The notes under the pieces are model-generated. The model was not told the origin of the DNA, ran no database searches, and saw only the letters and a program-made list of their open reading frames with translations. Of a stretch of DNA of 33,816 nucleotides, positions 25,958 through 33,816 are shown one piece after another. Position numbers and translations under genes: made by a program. Position 1 is the first letter of the stretch. Every line of letters starts with the position of its first letter. The stretch is from Candidatus Kaiserbacteria bacterium (GTDB taxonomy: Bacteria > Patescibacteriota > Minisyncoccia > Phycocordibacterales > UBA2100): contig JACQKA010000022.1 in the NCBI GenBank assembly GCA_016204805.1, positions 1 to 33,816 on the forward strand. Direction: 5' to 3'.

Positions 25958-27157
25958 TCATGTTCTTTCCAAAAGAACAGCGACCGCCTCGCCGCCGCCG
26001 TTACAGGCGACCGCGACGCCTCTCTTTTTCTTCAGCGCAACAAGCTGGTGTGCGAGCTGGCCCACGATGCGCGTGCCGGTCGCACCCAAGGGATGCCCGA
26101 TCGCGATCGACCCGCCCCACACGTTCATCTTTTCGCGTGGGATGTAGAGCCATCGCATTGCAAAAAGCGGAACGACAGCAAATGCTTCGTTCACTTCGAA
26201 CAGATCAATGTCATCGATCTTAAGACCGCAACTATCAAGAAGTTTCTTGGTTGCGCTCGCCGGCGCTGTTGTATACCAATTCGGCCCATGCGAACAAACC
26301 GCGAAATCGCATATGCGCGCGATTGGTTCGATACCCATGTGGCGAACGGAAGGCTCATCAGCGATAAGAAGCCCCGACGCGCCGTCTGCGATCTGTGCCG
26401 ACGTCGCCGCAGTGATGGTGCCTTTCTTGTCGAATGCTGGCGGCATTTTTTTTATCTTGGTAGCATCCGCCACCCGCAGACCTTCGTCTTTGTATAGGCC
26501 GCTCACTGATGCCATCCACGTATCGAAACAGCCGTCACTGTGCGCATTGTTGGCGCGAGCAAAGCTTTCGATCGCGTACTCTTCCTGCGCTTCGCGCGTG
26601 ATGCCGAAGTGCGCCGCACAATACTCCGCGACAGCGCCCATGTGGGGTCGACCTTCAGCCGACGGTTCGGAAAGTCCATCGTACACCATGCTGTCGTACG
26701 CTTCCCGCGGCGATTCCTTGCCTGATTTGATATAGAGACTGGATAGCGTCTCATCGCCCATACGTTTTGCACCACGCCGGATGAGATAGGGTGCCCTACT
26801 CATGCTCTCCATGCCGCCCGCGATCATGCAGTCGGCCTCGTCGAGCTGGATCATATGAGTCGCGTGTCGTAGCGCCACGAGTGATGACGCGCACACTTTG
26901 TTGAATGTCTCTCCGGGACATGTATGCGGCAAACCGCTCTGTAGCGCCGCATGACGCGCAGGGTTCTGTCCTTCGCCCGCAGTCAAGACCTCGCCCATGA
27001 ACACCCCCTTCACCATATCGAGAGGTAGATTGCTCCTCTCTAATAAAGATCTGATGACCACTGCTCCGAGTTCAGAGCTCGAATGTTCTTTCAACGACCC
27101 GCAGAAACTGCCATGCGCGGTGCGCACGGCATCGCAAATGTACACACTTCGCTTCAT
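25958..27157 (-). CDS. Acetyl-CoA acetyltransferase (thiolase)
   Basis: VCASSLVALRHATHMIQ, GGSIAIGHPLGATGTRIV, ACNGGGEAVAVLLER. Confidence 0.94.
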   Translation of the reverse strand: MKRSVYICDAVRTAHGSFCGSLKEHSSSELGAVVIRSLLERSNLPLDMVKGVFMGEVLTAGEGQNPARHAALQSGLPHTCPGETFNKVCASSLVALRHATHMIQLDEADCMIAGGMESMSRAPYLIRRGAKRMGDETLSSLYIKSGKESPREAYDSMVYDGLSEPSAEGRPHMGAVAEYCAAHFGITREAQEEYAIESFARANNAHSDGCFDTWMASVSGLYKDEGLRVADATKIKKMPPAFDKKGTITAATSAQIADGASGLLIADEPSVRHMGIEPIARICDFAVCSHGPNWYTTAPASATKKLLDSCGLKIDDIDLFEVNEAFAVVPLFAMRWLYIPREKMNVWGGSIAIGHPLGATGTRIVGQLAHQLVALKKKRGVAVACNGGGEAVAVLLERT

Positions 27158-27184
27158 GTGTGTCTCCTCTATTGCTCTGTGGTC

Positions 27185-27212
27185 ACCCTAGCGCATTTGT
27201 GTGGGAGTGCAA
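27185..27212 (-). promoter_or_regulatory. Candidate promoter for thiolase
   Basis: Minus strand TTGCAC, 16-nt spacer, TAGGGT. Confidence 0.3.
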
Positions 27213-27225
27213 TGCGCAAGCCGGA

Positions 27226-27353
27226 GTCGCCACATCCTCCAAAAAGACTGGAGCTTGGGCAATTCCCGTTTTGCCCAAGAGCGAAGCGATTGGATGCAAA
27301 ACGCAATCCTGTAAGGGACGCCCTCGAGTGGTCTTTTTGGAGGATGTGGCGAC
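27226..27353. repeat. Palindromic element, copy 2 (128 bp; 23-bp perfect arms, core with 55-bp insert)
   Basis: GTCGCCACATCCTCCAAAAAGAC (27226-27248) / GTCTTTTTGGAGGATGTGGCGAC (27331-27353); core ends match copy 1. Confidence 0.95.
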
Positions 27354-27361
27354 GAAGGCGC

Positions 27362-28396
27362 TTATTCGAAGTCCACAGCATTGCCGCGCGCGAGCGTATT
27401 TTCGACGATCTCTTTCACCAGATCGGTGTAGGTCAGATTCTGTAATCTGGCGCTGTCCCCGAATTCACCCTCGGGCGAGAAGTCCGGATTAGGATTGATC
27501 TCGAGAATATACGGACGGCGATTCTCGCTGATGCGGAAATCGATGCGCGCGTAATCACGGCACCCGAGCGTCTGGAATGCCCGGAGCGCGAGTTTCTCGA
27601 GCCGGTTCTTGAGCGTCGTTTCGATTTCAGCGGGAAACACTGCATTCAGATCCGGCGCATCACTTTTCCATTTTGCTTCGTATGATTTGATCTTCGGTTC
27701 TTTTGCTGACAGCACGCTGAAATCGATCTCGCCTATGCCGAGTACGCGCGGCGGATTGCCGAATACCGGCACCGTGACTTCGCGTCCTTCGATAAATTCT
27801 TCGACGAGCGCCGCTTGTTTGTAGGTTTCGTGAATGATCTTTATCTGCTCCTCGGCTTCTTTGGGGGTTTTAACCACCGAATCTTTCGTAATACCGAAAC
27901 TGCCGTCTTCGCGTACGGGCTTTACGATAAAAGGCGGCGTGATGGCGTCGAGGTTCGGCATGTCGCCCACCTGCGCCAATATAGATGGCGCGACCGGTAG
28001 CCCCGACGCGCGCGCGATCTGCTTGCAGCGCATCTTATTAAGCGCCAAAACAAGCGAAAGCGGCGGCGCGCCCGTATACGGGATCTTCAGCAATTCGAGC
28101 CAGCCGGCCACGTACATCTCGGCGAGCGCTTTGTGTTTGTGGTTGTAGAGCGTTTCGCAGAGGTTGAATATGAGATCCGGCTTGATCTCTTCGAGCTGTG
28201 CGGTGAATTTTGACGTCAATTTGCGCAACGCGAGCGTGCGCACGTTCATGCCGAGTTCTTTGAGCGACGAGCGTACCGCTTTCGTGTCGCTCCGTTCATT
28301 CAATATCGATTCGAAATCCGCTTCAGCCATTTCTTCCGGCGGTTTGCCGCTCGCAACGTTATACAAGATGAGACACGTTTTGCCTTCCAATTTCAT
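27362..28396 (-). CDS. D-alanine-D-alanine ligase-like ATP-grasp protein
   Basis: PFIVKPVREDGSFGI, ALVEEFIEGREVTVPVFG, DYARIDFRISENRRPYILEINPNPDFSP. Confidence 0.85.
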   Translation of the reverse strand: MKLEGKTCLILYNVASGKPPEEMAEADFESILNERSDTKAVRSSLKELGMNVRTLALRKLTSKFTAQLEEIKPDLIFNLCETLYNHKHKALAEMYVAGWLELLKIPYTGAPPLSLVLALNKMRCKQIARASGLPVAPSILAQVGDMPNLDAITPPFIVKPVREDGSFGITKDSVVKTPKEAEEQIKIIHETYKQAALVEEFIEGREVTVPVFGNPPRVLGIGEIDFSVLSAKEPKIKSYEAKWKSDAPDLNAVFPAEIETTLKNRLEKLALRAFQTLGCRDYARIDFRISENRRPYILEINPNPDFSPEGEFGDSARLQNLTYTDLVKEIVENTLARGNAVDFE

Positions 28397-28503
28397 ACTA
28401 TACCTTTATTAAATCATATCGCTTACAAAAAAGAAATAGAAAAATTAACATATGGACGTTATCCCCTGTTTTACTAAAACTTCACGATAAAAAAATATTC
28501 GTC

Positions 28504-28511
28504 TATATAAT
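28504..28511 (+). promoter_or_regulatory. Candidate -10 element for the RimK-like gene
   Basis: TATATAAT shortly before ATG 28518; TTCACG at 28481-28486. Confidence 0.35.
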
Positions 28512-28517
28512 TACCTG

Positions 28518-29447
28518 ATGCTGACCATCGGATATATTTTCGGAAACAAAGAATTAACGTACGAGGACAAATTATTTTTGAGGCTGACTCGCAAAAAAGG
28601 TGCGCGGGTGGTCACCTTTCCCTCCATGCGGCACATTTCGCCCCGCCAGATAGTCAACAAATCCGCACGGTGCGATGTTATATTCAATGGTTCTGCAGAT
28701 TTGGTCGCGGTGGAAATTGCAAAAATAGCCGAATACGCGGGTGCGCTTGTTTTGGACCCCACACAATCTTTTTATTACTGCGAAGACAAGATGCTGTTCT
28801 CGATCCTCTGTGCGAAGCACGGCATCCCGACGCCCAAAACGTACCTGCTCCCCATGCCCATCCACAAATGCCGCGAGCCGATACGGCGTTTGATACGCGC
28901 ACACGGTGCCGTCGTGATTAAAAACATCATGGCGGACAACGGTGAATTCGTTGGTCGCGCGAAAACTGTTGATCAGGCACTGGAATTGATCAAAAAGTTC
29001 CGCAAGCGCGATCTTGCACCACTCATCGCACAGGAATATATCCACGCATCGCGTAATGTCTACCGCGTCATGGTTCTGGACGGTACAGTCGTGCAGGGTG
29101 TCGTGAAAAAATCGCGCCACTGGAAATGCACGGGCGAATTTGTACACGGAGACGCCCCCGTGTTCCACGTCCCACCGCCACTCGAGGAGGTGTGTGTCAA
29201 AATTGCGCAGGTCACTAATCTTCCCCTCTGCGGCATAGATCTGATGCGCAAGAACGACACATGGGTCGCCATTGAAGCGAACTCCTGCCCTGGAATGGAC
29301 TTCGTTAAGCAAGACATGGCGCGCCTCTACGAGCGTCTGATCAGCTATCTCGTGCGCAGGGCAAACGCCCGCAAAGAAGCGGTGCGTAGTGCCTATGCTA
29401 ATGCGATAGAAACAGAGCTCCCGCTCGTTGTCGCACCGCGCACATAG
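28518..29447 (+). CDS. RimK-like ATP-grasp protein
   Basis: GIPTPKTYLLP, AHGAVVIKNIMADNGEFVGRA, LIAQEYIHASRNVYRVMVLDG, LCGIDLMRKNDTWVAIEANSCPGMDF. Confidence 0.85.
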   Translation: MLTIGYIFGNKELTYEDKLFLRLTRKKGARVVTFPSMRHISPRQIVNKSARCDVIFNGSADLVAVEIAKIAEYAGALVLDPTQSFYYCEDKMLFSILCAKHGIPTPKTYLLPMPIHKCREPIRRLIRAHGAVVIKNIMADNGEFVGRAKTVDQALELIKKFRKRDLAPLIAQEYIHASRNVYRVMVLDGTVVQGVVKKSRHWKCTGEFVHGDAPVFHVPPPLEEVCVKIAQVTNLPLCGIDLMRKNDTWVAIEANSCPGMDFVKQDMARLYERLISYLVRRANARKEAVRSAYANAIETELPLVVAPRT

Positions 29448-29489
29448 TGCTCCTTACCCCACAATTTCATTTGCACTGCGGATGTGAAT

Positions 29490-30038
29490 TTATCGAGCGC
29501 GCGAAAAATGTATACGGTCTACTACGAAATAATGTGCGAGGAGTGCCATCACGATGCCCAAGCCCGCGCCCACGATAACATCGGATGGATAGTGTACGCC
29601 CGCGACGATGCGGCTGATACCCATCAAAACGGCCGCAACAAAGAATGCGGCTCCCCACTTTTTGTTATGCAGATACACGACCATCGCCAGCGCAAAGAAT
29701 ATCGCCGCATGCGACGACGGGAATGACCACGAGCTATCGGCATAGAACCAACCATCGGAAAGCAGTGTGTGAGAAGAGAGTATCAGGAACGGCCGTGGGC
29801 GATGCATGAAATAACGGATCGCTTCTATCACGCCATAGCGCATGACCACGATGGCTATCGCCATCGTCCATCCGAATAACAATTTCCCCCGCTTCGTTTG
29901 TCGAAATAACAGCCATAAAAAAGCCGCAACGAGGAAATACTGCAGAATGGACGCAAAAAATATGACGATGGCATCGAGTACGGCGGAATGCCCAGCTAAA
30001 CCATTTAGTGCGAAAAACAGCGTATAATCCCATGCCAT
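29490..30038 (-). CDS. PAP2 family phosphatase
   Basis: FMHRPRPF, SWSFPSSHAAIFFALA, SRIVAGVHYPSDVIVGAGLG. Confidence 0.93.
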   Translation of the reverse strand: MAWDYTLFFALNGLAGHSAVLDAIVIFFASILQYFLVAAFLWLLFRQTKRGKLLFGWTMAIAIVVMRYGVIEAIRYFMHRPRPFLILSSHTLLSDGWFYADSSWSFPSSHAAIFFALAMVVYLHNKKWGAAFFVAAVLMGISRIVAGVHYPSDVIVGAGLGIVMALLAHYFVVDRIHFSRAR

Positions 30039-30071
30039 TACGTATATGGTACCATTCTAAAATTAAGGTTG

Positions 30072-30305
30072 TTATATCAACTGCAATTTCTTTTGTCGTG
30101 TCCATTGTTTGATCTGAGCTTCTCTTTTCGATGCTGATGACCTGTCGGGGTGCGGTTCGGTATATACTACCCGCACCGCCTTCTTGGAGCTGGTATAGTG
30201 ACCTCCCTCTTTATTCTTGTGCTCGCTGAAACGCCGTTCTACATCGGTAGTAATACCAGTATACAAAGACCCGTCAGCACATTCGATGATATAGAGGTGG
30301 TACAT
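30072..30305 (-). CDS. GIY-YIG domain protein (UPF0213-like)
   Basis: MYHLYIIECADGSLYTGITTDVERRFSEHKNKEGGHYTSSKKAVRVVYTE. Confidence 0.92.
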   Translation of the reverse strand: MYHLYIIECADGSLYTGITTDVERRFSEHKNKEGGHYTSSKKAVRVVYTEPHPDRSSASKREAQIKQWTRQKKLQLI

Positions 30306-30384
30306 ATATCGGGATAATGTTGGGGCCCATCTGACCAATGTAGTATACCGGTAAGTAAGGGGATATCACATCGTCTGTTACGAT

Positions 30385-31872
30385 ATGACTATGCAAAGAG
30401 TTTTCGCATGCATACCTGTCTTCATGATAACGCTATTCATGTTGCCTATCTCCATTTCTGCTGCAGAACGGTCGCTCTATCTCGGCACGTCGGGTGCCGA
30501 TGTTACGACGCTCCAGAAAACGCTCATCGCAAAGGGCTATCTTTCCGCGGGAAAGGCCACCGGATATTTTGGCCCACTCACCGAAGCGGCACTCAAGAAA
30601 TTCCAGTGCGATCACAAAGTGATCTGTGCGGATTCCACCAACATCGGCTACGGCGTCTATGGCCCCAAAACGCGCCTCGCCCTCGCGTCCGTAAACGCCG
30701 CCTCGGACAACTACGCGACGATCAAATCCGGCGCGATGACGCCTCGCGCGACGGGAACATTCGAAGTCTCCGGCTGGATTCCCTATTGGCGCACCGCGAG
30801 CGGCACGCAAGACGTCCTCCCTCATCTCAATCAAATGACGAGTGTCATGCCTTTTGCGTACAGCGTGAAGAGCGACGGCACTCTATCCGACACCGCAAAG
30901 ATCACCGAAGATCCGTGGATTTCGTTCATAGCAGAAGCGAGGCGTCAGAAAGTGCGCGTCATCCCTACTGTGATGTGGGGCAACGGCGATCACATCCATG
31001 CGATATTGAGCGATACCAAAAAGCGCATCGCGCTCGAAGACGAGATCGCGAAACTCGTGCGCGACAATAACTTCGACGGCATCGACATAGATTTCGAAGC
31101 CAAAAAGCACGAGACGATCACCTACTATTCCACCTTCCTCAAAGGGTTGTATCAACGCATGGGCAAAAAATGGGTGTACTGCACGATCGAAGCGCGCATA
31201 CCGCTCGAGAATCGCTACAGCCCGGGTACCACGATTCCTGCGGATGCCACCGACTATGCCAATGACTACGCGGAGCTCAATAAATATTGCGATCGCGTCG
31301 AGCTTATGGCGTACGATCAAGGTACGATCGATCTGCGGCTAAACGCCGCGCGCCGCGCACCGTATGCACCCGTCGCCGATCCGGGCTGGGTAGAGACGAT
31401 GGCGACGCTCGCCGCGCAGAATATCTCGCGCAATAAATTGGTCATTGGCATCCCAACGTATGGTTACGAATACACCGTAACGCCACAGCCGGACGGCACA
31501 TATAAATACAAAGTCCTGTGGCCGTTCAATTACCGCTATGCCATCGATATCGCTCAGAAACTTGGCATCTCACCGGAGCGAAACAGCGCAAATGAAATCG
31601 GCTTCGCATACGACCCGAATCGTCTTGCCGCTATCGCCCCCATGGGCAGCGAATCGACACAGACACAACAGCACAACATCCCCGAGACTTCCATCACACA
31701 GAATGCTGACTCACAGGTGAGCACCGCTACGCCACTCAACTATCTCTCGTGGAGCGATGCGCGCGCGATCGCGGACAAGGTGGAGATCGCTCACCGCCTC
31801 GGTGTGCGCGGAGTAGCGATCTTCAAGATGGATGGCGGCGAAGACCAAGCGATGTGGGAAGTGTTGAGGTAA
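30385..31872 (+). CDS. Exported GH18-family glycoside hydrolase with N-terminal peptidoglycan-binding domain
   Basis: Signal peptide, GTSGADVTTLQKTLIAKGYLSAGKATGYFGPLTEAALKKFQ, GH18 motif FDGIDIDFE. Confidence 0.92.
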   Translation: MTMQRVFACIPVFMITLFMLPISISAAERSLYLGTSGADVTTLQKTLIAKGYLSAGKATGYFGPLTEAALKKFQCDHKVICADSTNIGYGVYGPKTRLALASVNAASDNYATIKSGAMTPRATGTFEVSGWIPYWRTASGTQDVLPHLNQMTSVMPFAYSVKSDGTLSDTAKITEDPWISFIAEARRQKVRVIPTVMWGNGDHIHAILSDTKKRIALEDEIAKLVRDNNFDGIDIDFEAKKHETITYYSTFLKGLYQRMGKKWVYCTIEARIPLENRYSPGTTIPADATDYANDYAELNKYCDRVELMAYDQGTIDLRLNAARRAPYAPVADPGWVETMATLAAQNISRNKLVIGIPTYGYEYTVTPQPDGTYKYKVLWPFNYRYAIDIAQKLGISPERNSANEIGFAYDPNRLAAIAPMGSESTQTQQHNIPETSITQNADSQVSTATPLNYLSWSDARAIADKVEIAHRLGVRGVAIFKMDGGEDQAMWEVLR

Positions 31873-31922
31873 AACCTTGTCGTTTTATATCACAAAAAAC
31901 TAGCCCCTCGGCTCTCGCAAGC

Positions 31923-33266
31923 GGGTGTGTAAATACTTTTGTGTAAATGGCATGGGGATAACATAGCTAGCATAGTCATATTTTGATCTTGTCAGGAAAC
32001 ATAATCGCGAATTGTGCAACACAATCTCCCCATGCTGGAATCGGTGAGGTCCACTTTTTTGCAATGTCACGCTGTGCGAGCCAAAGCAGTTTCTTGAGCG
32101 CTTCATCGTGGGGAAAGATCGTCGTCGTTTTAGTAACTTTACGTAATTGATGGTGCACACTTTCAACGGCATTCGTCGTGTAGATGACTTTGCGCACTGA
32201 TGCTGGATAGGAGAAGAAGGGTGAGATCTCACTCCAGTGCGTCTCCCAACTTTTAAGATAGAGCGCATACTGCGGCCAGAGTTGTTTGACCTCTGCAAGC
32301 GCATTGCGTCCCGCTTCTTCTGTCGGTGCGGTGTATACCGTACGGAGATCTTTGCAGAACTTGTCGCGGTGTTTGCTCGGCACGTATTTCATCGAATTGC
32401 GTATCTGGTGGATAACACACTGCTGCACGGTGGCAGTTGGGAACACCGCCTGAATCGCCTCGGAGAAACCGGTGAGCCCATCGACGCAGACGATGAGCAT
32501 GTCGTCGACACCGCGATTCTTGATCTCATTCAAGACGCCCAACCAGAACTTCGCTCCCTCGGTGGTACCGACCCACAAACCCAGTAATTCCTTGTATCCT
32601 GACTCATCGACACCCAGGGCGGTGTAGGCGCATTTGTTAACGATTCTGCCGCCATCGCGTACCTTGAAGTGAATACCATCGAGATAGACGACCGGGTACA
32701 GGGACGCGAGCGGACGCGCCTGCCACTCTTCGACGAGCGGGAGTACTTTGTCGGTAATGGCAGAGATCATCGCGGCTGATACATCGACACCGTAGATATC
32801 GTTCATGTGATCAGTGATGTCTCTCGTTGTCATACCTTTCGCGTACATGGAGACAATCTTCTCTTCGACATCGCTTTCGACCGTCTCGTACTTCTTGACG
32901 ACGAGCGGCTCAAAGGTGCCGTTACGATCGCGTGGGATTTTGAGCTGTTCTTGACCAAAACTTGTTTTCAATACCTTCGTGCTGTTGCCGTTGCGAGAGT
33001 TGCCGGAATTCTTTCCAACCGACTCGTACTTCTTGTATCCGAGGTGATCGTCCAGCTCAGCTTCCAGCATCTTCTGGAGGGTGGGAGCGATCAGTGTTTT
33101 GACGAAATCGGTGACGTCGGAGAGGGTCTTTAGGTTCTTGCTGCGCTCCGTGAATTCTTCGTATGAGATGACCTCGGCAGTGCTGTGTTTCTCGTTGTGC
33201 ATATGGTTTGAAACGATGATTGATTAATTGTGTAATACCCATTTACACAAAATATTGTACACACCC
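31923..33266 (-). mobile_element. IS256-family insertion sequence, about 1344 bp with 28-bp imperfect TIRs
   Basis: GGGTGTGTAAATACTTTTGTGTAAATGG (31923-31950) and the complement of 33239-33266, GGGTGTGTACAATATTTTGTGTAAATGG, 24/28 identical. Confidence 0.85.
31976..33202 (-). CDS. IS256 family (MULE/mutator-type) transposase
   Basis: YPVVYLDGIHFKVRDGG, MLIVCVDGLTGFSEAI, QQCVIHQIRNSMKYV, TTNAVESVHHQLRK. Confidence 0.95.
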   Translation of the reverse strand: MHNEKHSTAEVISYEEFTERSKNLKTLSDVTDFVKTLIAPTLQKMLEAELDDHLGYKKYESVGKNSGNSRNGNSTKVLKTSFGQEQLKIPRDRNGTFEPLVVKKYETVESDVEEKIVSMYAKGMTTRDITDHMNDIYGVDVSAAMISAITDKVLPLVEEWQARPLASLYPVVYLDGIHFKVRDGGRIVNKCAYTALGVDESGYKELLGLWVGTTEGAKFWLGVLNEIKNRGVDDMLIVCVDGLTGFSEAIQAVFPTATVQQCVIHQIRNSMKYVPSKHRDKFCKDLRTVYTAPTEEAGRNALAEVKQLWPQYALYLKSWETHWSEISPFFSYPASVRKVIYTTNAVESVHHQLRKVTKTTTIFPHDEALKKLLWLAQRDIAKKWTSPIPAWGDCVAQFAIMFPDKIKI

Positions 33267-33300
33267 CGGCACCGGAGACGCGCGGGGCACGCGCCATACC

Positions 33301-33525
33301 TCAGAGAGCGATGACGTGCACGCTGATATTGGGAACGGCGACGTCGCTCGCGTCTTGCTCCGCGAGAGATGCCTCGGTCGCTTCGCGCACGTTCGCGAGC
33401 GCCTCGTTCATCGTCCGTCCCTGGCTGTAGCAGCCGGGTAGCGCCGGATTGGTGGCGACGAAAAAGCCTGCTTCGTCCTGTTCGACGATGATGGGGAAGT
33501 GGCGGGTATCGCGTGTCCGGGTCAT
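33301..33525 (-). CDS. HicB-like antitoxin family protein
   Basis: FPIIVEQDEAGFFVATNPALPGCYSQGRTMNEALANVREATEASL. Confidence 0.8.
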   Translation of the reverse strand: MTRTRDTRHFPIIVEQDEAGFFVATNPALPGCYSQGRTMNEALANVREATEASLAEQDASDVAVPNISVHVIAL

Positions 33526-33816
33526 GCAGACAGTGTACCACATCGGCGCTTTCGCGCGAGGAGTGCGCACGCCGACAGAACCGAAAAGCAAGCGGGGCGA
33601 CCAGATGGCCGCCCCCTTAGCCCCTTTTATTCATGAGGCTGTGTGAGGTGATGCGGTAGCGGCGACCAAGCCGTTGGCCTGGCGTATGATTTTGTTGTGG
33701 TACTGTAAAGTTCATTGTGTCTGCGCGCTGTGGATAAACCCAAATTGATGCACCGGATATCTCGACCAGTTCCGTGTTTCAAAGTCTTTGATGATGATAA
33801 ATACATAGTCCAGTAA

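Noticed and set aside
27083-27492. Plus ORFs 27083-27445 and 27160-27492 across the intergenic region
   Set aside because: Composed of palindromic element sequence and flanking antisense frames; explained by the repeat.
33712-33816. Possible partial minus ORF LLDYVFIIIKDFETRNWSRYPVHQFGFIHSAQTQ* entering from the right edge, followed by a 32-aa ORF overlapping by ATGA
   Set aside because: Too short and without family signal to support as coding from this window alone.
1-33816. CRISPR arrays, rRNA and tRNA genes
   Set aside because: No regularly spaced direct repeats or recognisable tRNA cloverleaf/rRNA sequence seen by eye; tRNAscan-SE or Infernal would be needed to exclude them formally.

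Overview
Window of roughly CPR/Parcubacteria-like character (inferred from gene style and content, not proven), protein-dense, with about 27 supportable CDS. From left to right: an ABC peptide-binding-protein fragment; RNase J with an RGG-like N-terminus; an exported protein with a caspase-like (clan CD) His/Cys arrangement; a 49-aa W/R-rich small ORF; an MFS transporter; a base-excision-repair operon (MutY-like, HAD, EndoIII-like) in which both glycosylases lack the usual Fe-S cysteines; a ZIP metal-transporter operon containing an unlisted 48-aa Cys-rich ORF; a membrane-fused spermidine-synthase-like protein; an FMN reductase with an ArsR regulator; and a GH43/GH130-like propeller protein. 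The centre (15.1-27.2 kb) is an acyl-CoA/2-oxoacid catabolic cluster: fused E1, free lipoyl domain, free E2 catalytic domain, a SerB remnant, SerA, acyl-CoA dehydrogenase, SDR, HMG-CoA lyase, GcdA-like carboxyltransferase, crotonase and thiolase. The right end has divergent ATP-grasp genes, PAP2, GIY-YIG, GH18, a complete IS256-family element with recognisable TIRs, and a HicB-like antitoxin. The most intriguing non-coding signal is a pair of palindromic elements (12926-12998 and 27226-27353). Each has perfect 23-bp arms that differ between copies in a fully compensated way around a shared core, and one copy carries a precise 55-bp insert that could form alternative hairpins. No rRNA, tRNA or CRISPR array was recognised by eye.
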